Positions 1 through 6,526 of a DNA stretch of 15,006 nt are shown piece after piece. The translations under genes were made by a program, and so were the position numbers. Under the pieces are notes generated by a model. The model searched no databases. It had not been told where the DNA came from and was given only the letters and a program-made list of their open reading frames with translations. Origin of the DNA: Bacteroidota bacterium. Lineage in GTDB: Bacteria > Bacteroidota > Bacteroidia > Bacteroidales > VadinHA17. Positions within the stretch are counted from its first letter, which is position 1, and every line of letters begins with the position of its first letter. The stretch covers positions 1 through 15,006 of the forward strand of contig SBFZ01000315.1 of NCBI GenBank assembly GCA_006227095.1, written 5' to 3'.

Positions 1-535
1 TAATGCTGAACCCTATTGTGTCGAGGAGGCAGACATCAGGCCAGTGTTCTGCAATCTTGTGCATGATGGTGTCATAATGCTTCCATGTGGGGTATGACTG
101 CCACATCATTGCCTCGGCAACAGAGGAGGCAGTAAAGAATCCCTTATGGTCAGGGGGGGCAATTATCTTGTACGCGATACCTGATGCAATGAACTCCTCT
201 GCATCACGCGGAGACAGGATCAGCCGGGCCAGGTAGCCGTCGCAGAAGGAGACCGAAAAGCGGGAGGCCAGCCGGGTCATTTCATCAAAGCCGGGGTAGC
301 TGATCTCAACCTCGGCCTGACCATACCTCCTTACCGTTTCCCTTATGTCACTGCCAGGCGTGAGTTGCCGGTCATAGGTACTGACCACTTCCCTGATGTC
401 ACTGGCCGGCGTGAGTTGCCGGTCATAGGTGCTGACCACTTCCCTGATGTCACTGGCCGGCTGACTTTGCAGGCCGTACCCTGCCAGCAATGGTACAAGA
501 AGGAGAAGGGCAGGTATGACCTTGAGATGCTTCAA
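1..535 (-). CDS. Secreted M14-type zinc carboxypeptidase, amino-terminal part (partial, runs off left edge)
   Basis: About 178 codons are visible, with no stop before the left edge. The first residues form a signal peptide (LKHLKVIPALLLLVPLLAG), so the protein is exported. Next come three tandem copies of a 17-residue unit at about residues 26-76 (ASDIREVVSTYDRQLTP twice, then a diverged copy). A propeptide-like region follows, leading to YPTWKHYDTIMHKIAEHWPD and then CLLDTIGFSI. That last part resembles the start of the M14 peptidase domain in Bacteroidota zinc carboxypeptidases, which typically read YPTYxxYxxMM..YPxLCxIxxIG. The zinc ligands lie outside the window, so activity cannot be judged. 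No in-frame ATG lies near the signal peptide; the best start is TTG at 533-535, eight bases after the ychF stop. Translation may therefore be coupled to ychF. The family call rests on remembered pattern similarity. Confidence 0.72.
   Translation of the reverse strand, partial: MKHLKVIPALLLLVPLLAGYGLQSQPASDIREVVSTYDRQLTPASDIREVVSTYDRQLTPGSDIRETVRRYGQAEVEISYPGFDEMTRLASRFSVSFCDGYLARLILSPRDAEEFIASGIAYKIIAPPDHKGFFTASSVAEAMMWQSYPTWKHYDTIMHKIAEHWPDVCLLDTIGFSI
360..461. repeat. 51-base tandem duplication inside the carboxypeptidase gene
   Basis: Positions 360-410 and 411-461 are two copies of a 51-base unit that differ at one base (A at 380, G at 431). A third, clearly diverged copy lies at about 309-359; its best-conserved part is at 330-359. 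The unit is 17 codons long, so the reading frame is kept and the protein gains a 17-residue repeat just after its signal peptide. The near identity of two copies beside a diverged third suggests an old repeat with a recent extra duplication. Confidence 0.95.
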
Positions 536-543
536 CTTATGTG

Positions 544-1632
544 CTATACGTTAAACCGGATATGGAGTATGTCACCGTCATCCACAACATATCCCTTCCC
601 CTCCACCAGCAGTCTTCCGGCCTCACGGCAGGCATGCTCCGAACCGAACCTGGTGAAATCATCATACTTCATTACCTCTGCCCTGATGAACCCTCTCTCG
701 AGGTCTGAGTGAATGACTCCGGCAGCCTGCGGAGCCGTCATGCCGGCCGTAATGGTCCATGCCCTGATCTCCTTGGGGCCTACGGTAAAGAATGTCTGCA
801 GGTTGAGCATACGGTATGCTGCCCTGACGAGCTTATTGACACCGGGTTCAGTAAGACCGGAAGCCTCAAGGAACTCCATGCGGTCAGCTTCCTCGGTGAG
901 GTTGGCTATTTCTGCCTCCAGTTCACCCGCAATCACCAGTGGTTCGGTACCCCTGGCAGAGAGATAATTCCTCACCTCATCAACATACCTGTTTCCGTCA
1001 ACGGCCGAAGCCTCATCGACGTTGCATACATACAGCACCGGTTTCATCGTCAGGAGGAAGATATCATCAACAACCCTCTTCTCCTCAGGTCTGAGCTCAA
1101 GTGAGCTGGCATTCTGAAATCCCTCAAGATGCTCCCTGTAACGTTCAAGTATCTCAATGCCGTGCCTGGCCTCCTTGTCTCCCGTTTTTGCAGCCCGTTC
1201 AAGCCGCTGAATCTTCTTTACCACTGATTCCACATCCTTGACCTGCAGCTCAAGCTCAACATTCTCCAGGTCACGTACCGGATTGACAGAACCGTCTATA
1301 TGCGGCAGATTGTCATCATCAAAGCATCGGAGTACGTGTATCAGGGCATCAGTGTTCCTGATCTCTCCCAGGAGGCGAGCCCCCGAACTGTCACCCTGGC
1401 CTTTGGCAAGACCGGGTATATCAACTATTTCAACCGTTGTGTGCACGATACGCTCCGTGGGCTGATACTTTTCGAGCTCATACAGCCTGCTGTCAGGCAC
1501 CTGGATGACACCCAGGTTCGCTTTAACTCCGGTACCGAATGTGTTTGTCTCTCCCCTTGTGTTGGAGATGCAGTTGAAGATCGTGGTCTTTCCCACGCTG
1601 GTGATTCCTATAATTCCGCATTTCAATGCCAT
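544..1632 (-). CDS. ychF: YchF/OLA1-family ribosome-associated ATPase
   Basis: The protein has 362 residues, the usual length of YchF. It belongs to the Obg/TRAFAC P-loop NTPases but family members prefer ATP and bind ribosomes; roles in translation and stress have been described. Visible parts are the P-loop GITSVGKTT (residues 9-17), the G3 motif DIPGLAKG, and the NxxE-type G4 motif in CNVDEAS that separates YchF from true GTPases. A coiled-coil-like helical insert comes in the middle (about residues 125-175), and a carboxy-terminal TGS domain runs from about residue 278 (FTVGPKEIRAWTI ... GYVVDDGDILHIRFNV). The common YchF P-loop is GLPNVGKST; the version here departs from it but keeps the GK(S/T) core. 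The ATG follows a purine-rich AAAAGGGAT. A promoter with a perfect -7 box lies directly upstream, and the carboxypeptidase gene starts eight bases after the stop. Confidence 0.96.
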   Translation of the reverse strand: MALKCGIIGITSVGKTTIFNCISNTRGETNTFGTGVKANLGVIQVPDSRLYELEKYQPTERIVHTTVEIVDIPGLAKGQGDSSGARLLGEIRNTDALIHVLRCFDDDNLPHIDGSVNPVRDLENVELELQVKDVESVVKKIQRLERAAKTGDKEARHGIEILERYREHLEGFQNASSLELRPEEKRVVDDIFLLTMKPVLYVCNVDEASAVDGNRYVDEVRNYLSARGTEPLVIAGELEAEIANLTEEADRMEFLEASGLTEPGVNKLVRAAYRMLNLQTFFTVGPKEIRAWTITAGMTAPQAAGVIHSDLERGFIRAEVMKYDDFTRFGSEHACREAGRLLVEGKGYVVDDGDILHIRFNV

Positions 1633-1652
1633 ATCCCTTTTTTCTGTTGGTG

Positions 1653-1685
1653 CAAAGTTACCAAAAAGAGACCACCCGTCACAAC
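1653..1685 (-). promoter_or_regulatory. Bacteroidota-type promoter for ychF
   Basis: Read on the minus strand, TAACTTTG (plus positions 1653-1660) matches the -7 consensus TAnnTTTG exactly. A TTTG-like -33 element, GTTG (1682-1685), lies 21 bases upstream. The predicted transcription start is near 1646, which leaves a leader of about 13 bases. No experimental support is available. Confidence 0.6.
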
Positions 1686-1762
1686 AGGTAGAAAGGGGGC
1701 AGTCAATTTTTAACCATAATCATCGGCACAGGCAGGAGACAGTTACCCGGCAGCCACTTTTC

Positions 1763-1786
1763 AGGCATGGTATCATAACCATGCCT
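1763..1786. other. Perfect inverted repeat between ychF and the sigma-factor gene
   Basis: AGGCATGGT (1763-1771) and ACCATGCCT (1778-1786) are exact reverse complements, separated by the six bases ATCATA. No T-run follows on either strand, so this does not look like an intrinsic terminator. It lies between two divergent genes, about 60 bases upstream of the likely sigma-operon promoter. It could be a protein-binding operator or a cruciform-forming site. The function is unknown. Confidence 0.5.
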
Positions 1787-1822
1787 CCCTGCGCCTGCCC
1801 GGGCAATAGAAATCCCGTCACT

Positions 1823-1865
1823 TTTGTGTAAGTTTGAGGTGGAGATTAAACCTTTGATGCCTTTG
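1823..1865 (+). promoter_or_regulatory. Possible promoter of the sigma-factor operon
   Basis: Two overlapping candidates are visible. TTTG at 1823-1826 is followed 22 bases later by AACCTTTG (1849-1856). TTTG at 1833-1836 is followed 21 bases later by TGCCTTTG (1858-1865). Each -7 box has one mismatch to TAnnTTTG. One of them may be used, or the operon may be read by its own ECF sigma factor, whose promoter sequence cannot be guessed here. Confidence 0.35.
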
Positions 1866-1899
1866 TGCATCTGACTGACAAAAGCCCCCGGGAAGGTCA

Positions 1900-2442
1900 A
1901 TGTCACAAATCACTGAAAATGATATCAGGGCTGCAATTGCCACCGATGCCGAAAAGGCGTTCCGGATGATCATTGACCTGTATGGTCGCAGGCTGTACTG
2001 GCACATACGGCGGATAGTGATCACTCATGACGACGCCGATGATGCACTTCAGAACACTTTCCTGAATGCCTGGAAGAACATAGGGCTGTTCCGTTTTGAA
2101 AGTTCCCTGCTTACCTGGCTGTGGTCAATTGCCACGAATGAAGCCCTGAACCTGGTGAGAAAGAGGTCGAGGGTGGATAACGTGTCACTTGACGATGTTG
2201 AAGGTATCCTTGCCGGTTCCGCTGAAGGAAGCAGCTGGTTTGACGGCGACGAGGCGACTGTGAAACTGCAGAATGCCATTCTCAGGCTGCCGGAGAAACA
2301 GCGCACAGTCTTCAATATGAAATATTATGATGATATGACATATGAAGAAATCAGCACTGTCACCGGAACATCGGTCGGTGCGCTGAAGGCTTCATATCAC
2401 CATGCTGTAAAAAAGATTGAACATTATCTTGAAGAGAATTAA
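1900..2442 (+). CDS. ECF-family RNA polymerase sigma factor (sigma-70 family)
   Basis: This 180-residue protein has the two-domain layout of extracytoplasmic-function sigma factors, which direct RNA polymerase to a small stress regulon. Sigma region 2 spans about residues 15-88: AFRMIIDLYGRRLYWHIRRI, then DDADDALQNTFLNAWKNI, then FRFESSLLTWLWSIATNEAL, a good match to the core-binding and -10-recognition helices. Sigma region 4 spans about residues 125-178 (LPEKQRTVFNMKYYDDMTYEEI, then TGTSVGALKASYHHAVKKI), a typical -35-binding helix-turn-helix. The ATG follows GGAAGG by four bases, one of the few clear ribosome binding sites in the window. A membrane protein and a periplasmic LTxxQ-type protein follow, as expected for a sigma factor held by a transmembrane anti-sigma factor. 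Confidence 0.95.
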   Translation: MSQITENDIRAAIATDAEKAFRMIIDLYGRRLYWHIRRIVITHDDADDALQNTFLNAWKNIGLFRFESSLLTWLWSIATNEALNLVRKRSRVDNVSLDDVEGILAGSAEGSSWFDGDEATVKLQNAILRLPEKQRTVFNMKYYDDMTYEEISTVTGTSVGALKASYHHAVKKIEHYLEEN

Positions 2443-2475
2443 ACCATTGCCCTTCACGGGCGTCAAAGAGATATC

Positions 2476-3018
2476 ATGAAACTCAATGATGAAATAAGAA
2501 AAAATGACCCCTTCCGTGTTCCGGACGGTTACTTCGAAACGCTTGCTGACCGTACAATGGCAGCAATCAGGGAGGAGGAAGCCAGGAGGGAGCACGATAA
2601 CCATGATTCAGTGACTGCTTCAGACGAGGCAGCCGGTGAAGGTCAGGGTAATCATCCCGGCAGGTTTACATTCCGGTCTGATGATCAGGCTGAAATAAGT
2701 TCCACCGGAAGGCGACGGATCCTTAATCTCAGGCCTTTCATGGCGCTGGCCGCAACCATCCTGGGCTTTGCCATACTGGCGGCCGTGGTGGTCAGGCTGG
2801 CAACTGCCGACAGAGAGACAGAAGGCTACCAGGCAGGGAGCAGCCTCTACGCAGACCTCGCTTTTGAAGAGGTGGACACCTATATGCTTGAGAATGAACT
2901 TAACCTTACCGAACCTGAAGGAACGGAGATAACAGGCGAAGAGATCTCAACCGAGGCCATCATTGACTACCTCATGACAGAAGGTATTGATCTGAAAGAT
3001 ATTTATGAACTTTTATAA
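2476..3018 (+). CDS. Single-pass membrane protein, probable anti-sigma factor
   Basis: The protein has 180 residues. The cytoplasmic part (about residues 1-86) begins with NDPFRVPDGYFETLADR, a short motif I recognise from many Bacteroidota proteins encoded directly after ECF sigma genes. A hydrophilic, low-complexity linker follows. One hydrophobic helix lies at residues 87-107 (FMALAATILGFAILAAVVV). The carboxy-terminal part is acidic and probably periplasmic, ending in IIDYLMTEGIDLKDIYELL. No zinc-binding anti-sigma motif (HxxxCxxC) is present. The gene starts 33 bases after the sigma gene and ends seven bases before the likely start of the next, so the three are probably one operon. Position and topology support an anti-sigma role; sequence alone does not prove it. 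Confidence 0.75.
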   Translation: MKLNDEIRKNDPFRVPDGYFETLADRTMAAIREEEARREHDNHDSVTASDEAAGEGQGNHPGRFTFRSDDQAEISSTGRRRILNLRPFMALAATILGFAILAAVVVRLATADRETEGYQAGSSLYADLAFEEVDTYMLENELNLTEPEGTEITGEEISTEAIIDYLMTEGIDLKDIYELL

Positions 3019-3025
3019 TACTGAA

Positions 3026-3571
3026 ATGAAAAAACTGATGACTGCCGTAATTATCCTGATAATAGCAGGATCGGCAACAATGAGCCTGCAGGCCCAGGGG
3101 CAGGGCATGGGACAGGGTGCAGGGCAGGGTGCCATGCAGGGTGACAGTGAGAAGCTCACTGCCTACAAGATTGCCTTTTTCACAAGGAACCTCAGTCTCA
3201 CACCGGCTGAAGCCGAGAAATTCTGGCCGCTGTACAATGATTTTTCGGCGCGTAAGAACAAGCTGCAGGCAGAAAGGATCATGCTGATGCGCTATGCAGC
3301 CCAGAATGAATCAAATATGAGTGACGACGAGCTGACATCAACGGCCGACAAGCTGGTAAAATCATTTGTTGACGAAGCCCAGATGACAGTGTCATTCAAT
3401 GAGAACCTTAAGAAGGTACTCCCTCCTGCCAAGGTTATCAAACTCTACCAGATTGAGAACCAGTACAAGCAGCAGTTGCTGAGGGAACTCAACCAGCGGA
3501 GACAGGGAGCAGGTCAGCAGGGGATCAGGGGACGCGCCGGACAGGCAGCAGGTCCCGGACTGGAGCAGTGA
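3026..3571 (+). CDS. Periplasmic Spy/CpxP-like (LTxxQ-type) protein, probable stress sensor of the sigma module
   Basis: The chosen ATG at 3026 gives 181 residues beginning with a signal peptide (MKKLMTAVIILIIAGSATMS, then LQAQ). An ATG at 3005 would add seven residues ahead of it and overlap the upstream gene. The mature protein is mostly helical and charged. It has LTPAEAEKFWPLYNDF at residues 58-73 and a second, similar turn, LPPAKVIKLYQIENQY, at residues 132-147; this is the paired LTxxQ-like pattern of Spy, CpxP and the CnrX/ZraP metal sensors. The helical core is flanked by glycine-glutamine-rich stretches (residues 24-39 and about 157-181). In this family some proteins act as periplasmic chaperones and others as ligands of anti-sigma factors. 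The operon position suggests it tunes the membrane anti-sigma protein. Metal or protein-damage sensing is a guess. Confidence 0.75.
   Translation: MKKLMTAVIILIIAGSATMSLQAQGQGMGQGAGQGAMQGDSEKLTAYKIAFFTRNLSLTPAEAEKFWPLYNDFSARKNKLQAERIMLMRYAAQNESNMSDDELTSTADKLVKSFVDEAQMTVSFNENLKKVLPPAKVIKLYQIENQYKQQLLRELNQRRQGAGQQGIRGRAGQAAGPGLEQ
3095..3142 (+). repeat. Glycine-glutamine low-complexity coding repeat
   Basis: A run of CAGGG-type units encodes alternating Gln-Gly with Met or Ala (residues 24-39 of the LTxxQ-type protein), directly after the predicted signal-peptide cleavage region. Such simple repeats can change length by slippage. A second, less regular Gly/Gln/Arg-rich stretch closes the same protein. 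Confidence 0.8.
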
Positions 3572-3600
3572 ACACAACCGGCCGGCACCATAAGCTTAAA

Positions 3601-3649
3601 TGGTTATAGGAGAAATATAAGAAAGATAACCAGGTTGCCGTAACCGGCA
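3601..3649. terminator. Possible bidirectional terminator between converging genes
   Basis: Two inverted repeats lie in the 93-base gap between the LTxxQ-type gene and hisS, which converge. TGGTTAT (3601-3607) pairs with ATAACCA (3626-3632), and TGCCG (3636-3640) pairs with CGGCA (3645-3649) around a TAAC loop. Neither is followed by a convincing T-run, so the call rests mainly on position. Confidence 0.3.
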
Positions 3650-3664
3650 GACACCCTTGCTTAC

Positions 3665-5041
3665 TCAGGATATTTTCCCCTCACGAATGAATGCCGGGAG
3701 GGCAGAGAGCGGAAGAGCTGTCTGTTCTCCCGTCTTCATATTCTTGACTGTTGCCTGCCCGGCCGCCAGCTCGTTGCTTCCGGCAATGACCACCATGGGT
3801 ATCCTTCGTGAATCAGCATATGAAAACTGCTTTTTAAGCTTCACCGGCTCCGGGAAGAGTTCGGTTGGAATACCCTCTTCACGAAGAGTGGAGGCCATCT
3901 TCATAAGAGCCGGCAGCTCATCACCCCCGAAGTTGATTATCAGCACCTCCGTTGATGAGCCTGTCTGTTCAGGGAAGAGACTGAGCTGAAGCATCACATC
4001 ATAGATCCTGTCAGCCCCGAAGGAGACGCCCACACCGGAAACACCAGGCATGCCAAATATGCCGGTAAGATCGTCATACCTGCCTCCTCCGCATATACTT
4101 CCAAACGGGAGGTCGGCAGCCTTAACCTCAATAATGGTACCTGTATAGTAATTCAGTCCGCGTGCGAGTGAGAGATCAAGCTCAATGGTTGCCCTGGCAG
4201 GCTGCATTGCCATATAGCCGGTCAGCTCTTCCATCTCCTCAATGCCCTTAAGCCCGGCAGCCGAGCCGGCCATTGCGCTCCTGAGTTCACCCAGTTTTTC
4301 GTCGGTTGAACCCTTAAGGTTCAGTATTGGTTCCAGCCTGGCAGTCACCTCAGGTTCTATACCCCTCTGCAACAACTCCTGCCTTACCCCTTCGGGGCCA
4401 ATCTTCTCGAGCTTGTCAATGGCCACGGTGATGTCTGTAATCCTCTCACCGGCACCGGCAATTTCGGCAATGCCTGCAAGGATCTTCCGGTTGTTGATCT
4501 TGATTACAATGTTTATCCCGAGCTCACTGAAGATGCGGTCAATAATCATGACCAGCTCGGCCTCGTTAAGGAGCGAATCACTTCCGATGACATCAACATC
4601 GCACTGGAAGAACTCCCTGTACCTCCCCTTCTGTGGCTTGTCTGCCCTCCACACAGGCTGTATCTGGTATCTCCGGAACGGAAAGACAATTTCGTCACGA
4701 TGCTGAACAACATAACGTGCAAATGGCACGGTCAGGTCATACCTGAGTCCCTTCTCGCTTATCTGCTGAATCACGGCAGGCGTATCTGCGGCAGCGAGGG
4801 CCTGTGACGGCACCTCCGCCAGGAAATTCCCTGAGTTGAGTATCCTGAAGATGAGCCTGTCTCCCTCCTCCCCATACTTGCCAAGCAGTGTGGTGAGGTT
4901 TTCCATCGCAGGGGTCTCTATCGGCAGATAACCATAGAGTGAGAAAATCCTCCTGATGGTATCAAAAATATGGTTGCGGCGAAGCATCTCCGTGGATGAG
5001 AAATCACGGGTACCTCTTGGTATGGAAGGTTTCTGGGCCAT
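3665..5041 (-). CDS. hisS: Histidyl-tRNA synthetase
   Basis: This 458-residue class II aminoacyl-tRNA synthetase charges tRNA-His with histidine in the cytoplasm. The sequence starts with the typical PRGTRDF. Class II motif 2 is visible around residues 123-150 (RRYQIQPVWRADKPQKGRYR, EFFQCDVDVIG). The histidine-specific motifs are LARGLNYYTG and FGSICGGGRYDDL, and motif 3 is GVGVSFGADRIY. The anticodon-binding domain follows from about residue 365 (TEVLIINFGGDEL to the end). Length and all motifs look normal. Upstream is a promoter whose -33-like element lies inside a GC-rich repeat cluster. The gene converges with the sigma-module operon. Confidence 0.98.
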   Translation of the reverse strand: MAQKPSIPRGTRDFSSTEMLRRNHIFDTIRRIFSLYGYLPIETPAMENLTTLLGKYGEEGDRLIFRILNSGNFLAEVPSQALAAADTPAVIQQISEKGLRYDLTVPFARYVVQHRDEIVFPFRRYQIQPVWRADKPQKGRYREFFQCDVDVIGSDSLLNEAELVMIIDRIFSELGINIVIKINNRKILAGIAEIAGAGERITDITVAIDKLEKIGPEGVRQELLQRGIEPEVTARLEPILNLKGSTDEKLGELRSAMAGSAAGLKGIEEMEELTGYMAMQPARATIELDLSLARGLNYYTGTIIEVKAADLPFGSICGGGRYDDLTGIFGMPGVSGVGVSFGADRIYDVMLQLSLFPEQTGSSTEVLIINFGGDELPALMKMASTLREEGIPTELFPEPVKLKKQFSYADSRRIPMVVIAGSNELAAGQATVKNMKTGEQTALPLSALPAFIREGKIS

Positions 5042-5061
5042 GCGGAAAAACTATTTCCCGA

Positions 5062-5096
5062 CAAAAATATGAAAAAAAACGGGGGGCGGGCGCAAA
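5062..5096 (-). promoter_or_regulatory. Bacteroidota-type promoter for hisS
   Basis: On the minus strand TATTTTTG (plus 5062-5069) matches the -7 consensus exactly. A TTTG (5093-5096) lies 23 bases upstream, at the long end of the usual spacing, and belongs to the first copy of the GC-rich repeat cluster. The leader to the hisS ATG would be about 13 bases. Confidence 0.5.
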
Positions 5097-5230
5097 AAGA
5101 GGCGCCATCCACCAGGGGCGGGGCAAGGCGCAAAAAGAGGCCAGAACTCCTGGCGGGGCAAGGTGCAAAGAGAGGCGCCTGGCGTCAATGCGAAGCAGGA
5201 CTCCAGCGGGGGCGGGAGCCAAAAGTGGGG
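5082..5230. repeat. Degenerate GC-rich repeat cluster upstream of hisS
   Basis: Four related units of roughly 23-28 bases lie at about 5082-5106, 5115-5142, 5152-5179 and 5208-5230. The shared core reads GCGGGGCAAGGCGCAAAAAG followed by AGGC. Units two and three are the closest, at a 35-base period. Unit one contains GGCGC (5089-5093) and GCGCC (5102-5106), which can pair around an eight-base purine loop; unit three keeps this with one wobble on the plus strand, and unit two has largely lost it. A short related stretch appears at 8777-8795. The cluster fills most of the gap between hisS and the DUF4870 gene. I do not recognise it as a named repeat family. Confidence 0.7.
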
Positions 5231-5266
5231 TTATGGCAGCGGTGACAAGCCGGGAGCCGCAGATAC

Positions 5267-5623
5267 CTATTGTATGAACGGGATGGAGATGGGGTATTTG
5301 TAAACCTCTCCCTTTGCAGCCTTGATACTGGCTATTATGACACAAACCACTTCAAGTATTCCGAGGGCAATAAGCAGAGGAATACCCACGATAATGAAGC
5401 AGAGCGGAATCAGAAGCACGGAATAGAGCAATACGGATATCTGGAAGTTAAGGGCAGACTTTCCGTTCATGTTGACCCATTCAGACTGATCCTTCCTTGA
5501 AATCCAGCAGATCAGCGGTCCGATTATACCACCGAAGGGGAAGAAGTAACCGGCAAATGTTGACAGATGGCAGAACATTGCCCAGTCACGTTCTGATTGT
5601 GTGTATGTCTTGATCTCTTCCAT
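5267..5623 (-). CDS. DUF4870 (Tic20-like) small membrane protein
   Basis: The protein has 118 residues. It has a short charged start (MEEIKTYTQSERDWAMFCHL), then hydrophobic segments at about residues 20-42 (STFAGYFFPFGGIIGPLICW) and 58-100 (probably two helices). In between is the family signature SEWVNMNGKSALNFQ, which corresponds to the usual pattern (V)xxHGKxALNFQ. DUF4870 proteins are small inner-membrane proteins of unknown function, common in bacteria. The gene begins 44 bases after the stop of the upstream secreted-protein gene and may be read with it. No promoter-like sequence stands out in that gap. The family assignment is firm, but no role can be given. Confidence 0.88.
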   Translation of the reverse strand: MEEIKTYTQSERDWAMFCHLSTFAGYFFPFGGIIGPLICWISRKDQSEWVNMNGKSALNFQISVLLYSVLLIPLCFIIVGIPLLIALGILEVVCVIIASIKAAKGEVYKYPISIPFIQ

Positions 5624-5667
5624 TGCTTTTTTCTTAAAGACGGTTTATCAGATAAAATGCTGCATCA

Positions 5668-6519
5668 TCAGAAGCGGGCAAGACGCTTAAGGTCACTGAT
5701 CAGCAGCCCGCTGGCATTTTTACTGTCAGACATATGACTGTCATAGTAATACATTATTGCATCATCAGCACCAATCAGTGTTTTCATGCATGTGCCGCTC
5801 CTCTTGACGCCGTCAGGCCCCACCTTGTGCACTATCACAACATCCTTCTGCTTTTCCTCTATGGCCCTGATGATCTCTTCCTCATCGACAATCCTGACCC
5901 TGTACGGGTAATAGGCCGCAATCCTCTCTTCGGTATTTACCTCCGGGGCCAGGTCAGCTTCACGCACCAGTATCGTCTTGTCCTTTATCTCAGGTACATT
6001 CTTGTTGTAGTATTTAAGATACCTCAGGGCAGAAAGTGTCGGATTCTTCATCACCAGTTCAGCATGATATTCCATGAAGCGCACTATCAGACCGAGCTTG
6101 TAACTGTACTCCTCCTCGGGTGCACCGGAGAAACAGAGTGGTATGGCACAGAACTCCGGCAGTTCGTCAAGATTATCAACGTCAGCTCCAAGGAGCAGGT
6201 TGAGGAAGTCATAGGTGGAACCCGACTTGTCATTGCTGAAGTTGGTAATGGTAAGGACTATGAAGGAGTAGGCCGGGTCATTGCGCATTACATTGAATTC
6301 CTCAACTGTAATGTATTTCACCGGGGTTACCTTCCAGTACCTTGTGACAGCATCCTTTATCTCTGCATTGTAAAACGAAAACGGATCATCTTCCATGACG
6401 ACGCATGTCACTGACTTCATGAACTTTTCAGCATCATCAACGGTCGGGTAGGGTCTCTGCTGGGCGATGGCCGCTACTGACAGAAGAACCATCAGTGCAA
6501 ACAGGGAAGATCTTTTCAT
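5668..6519 (-). CDS. Secreted protein of unknown function
   Basis: I chose the ATG at 6517-6519, seven bases after the stop of the upstream gene, because it puts a clean signal peptide at the start (MKRSSLFALMVLLSVAAIA, then QQRPYP). The frame is open 45 bases further upstream, but a start there would bury the signal. This gives 283 residues and a mature protein of about 264. No lipobox cysteine and no further membrane helix are visible. The body is mixed alpha/beta with many acidic residues, for example VDDAEKFMKSVTCVVMEDD, then YITVEEFNVMRNDPAYSFIV, and a late stretch GADDAIMYYYDSHMSDSKNA. I recognise no enzyme motif. It is tightly linked to the upstream Tyr-rich secreted protein, so the two probably act together in the periplasm or at the outer membrane. 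Confidence 0.8.
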   Translation of the reverse strand: MKRSSLFALMVLLSVAAIAQQRPYPTVDDAEKFMKSVTCVVMEDDPFSFYNAEIKDAVTRYWKVTPVKYITVEEFNVMRNDPAYSFIVLTITNFSNDKSGSTYDFLNLLLGADVDNLDELPEFCAIPLCFSGAPEEEYSYKLGLIVRFMEYHAELVMKNPTLSALRYLKYYNKNVPEIKDKTILVREADLAPEVNTEERIAAYYPYRVRIVDEEEIIRAIEEKQKDVVIVHKVGPDGVKRSGTCMKTLIGADDAIMYYYDSHMSDSKNASGLLISDLKRLARF

Positions 6520-6526
6520 ATAATGC

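Noticed and set aside
360..461. Possible CRISPR or phage-type direct repeat array
   Set aside because: The units abut without spacers, keep a reading frame and sit inside a coding gene; this is a tandem duplication.
365..712. Plus-strand open frame with a repeated peptide at its start
   Set aside because: It is the antisense reading of the 51-base duplication and of the end of ychF; the minus-strand genes explain the sequence, and this frame has no family resemblance.
1300..1831. Plus-strand open frames overlapping the start of ychF
   Set aside because: They lie opposite the well-conserved P-loop and G3 region of YchF and lack any domain.
2476..3018. Classical zinc-binding anti-sigma factor
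   Set aside because: No HxxxCxxC motif is present; only the membrane topology and gene position support an anti-sigma role.
5004..5345. Open frames on both strands across the GC-rich gap upstream of hisS
   Set aside because: They run through degenerate repeats and into neighbouring genes, have odd composition and show no recognisable domain.
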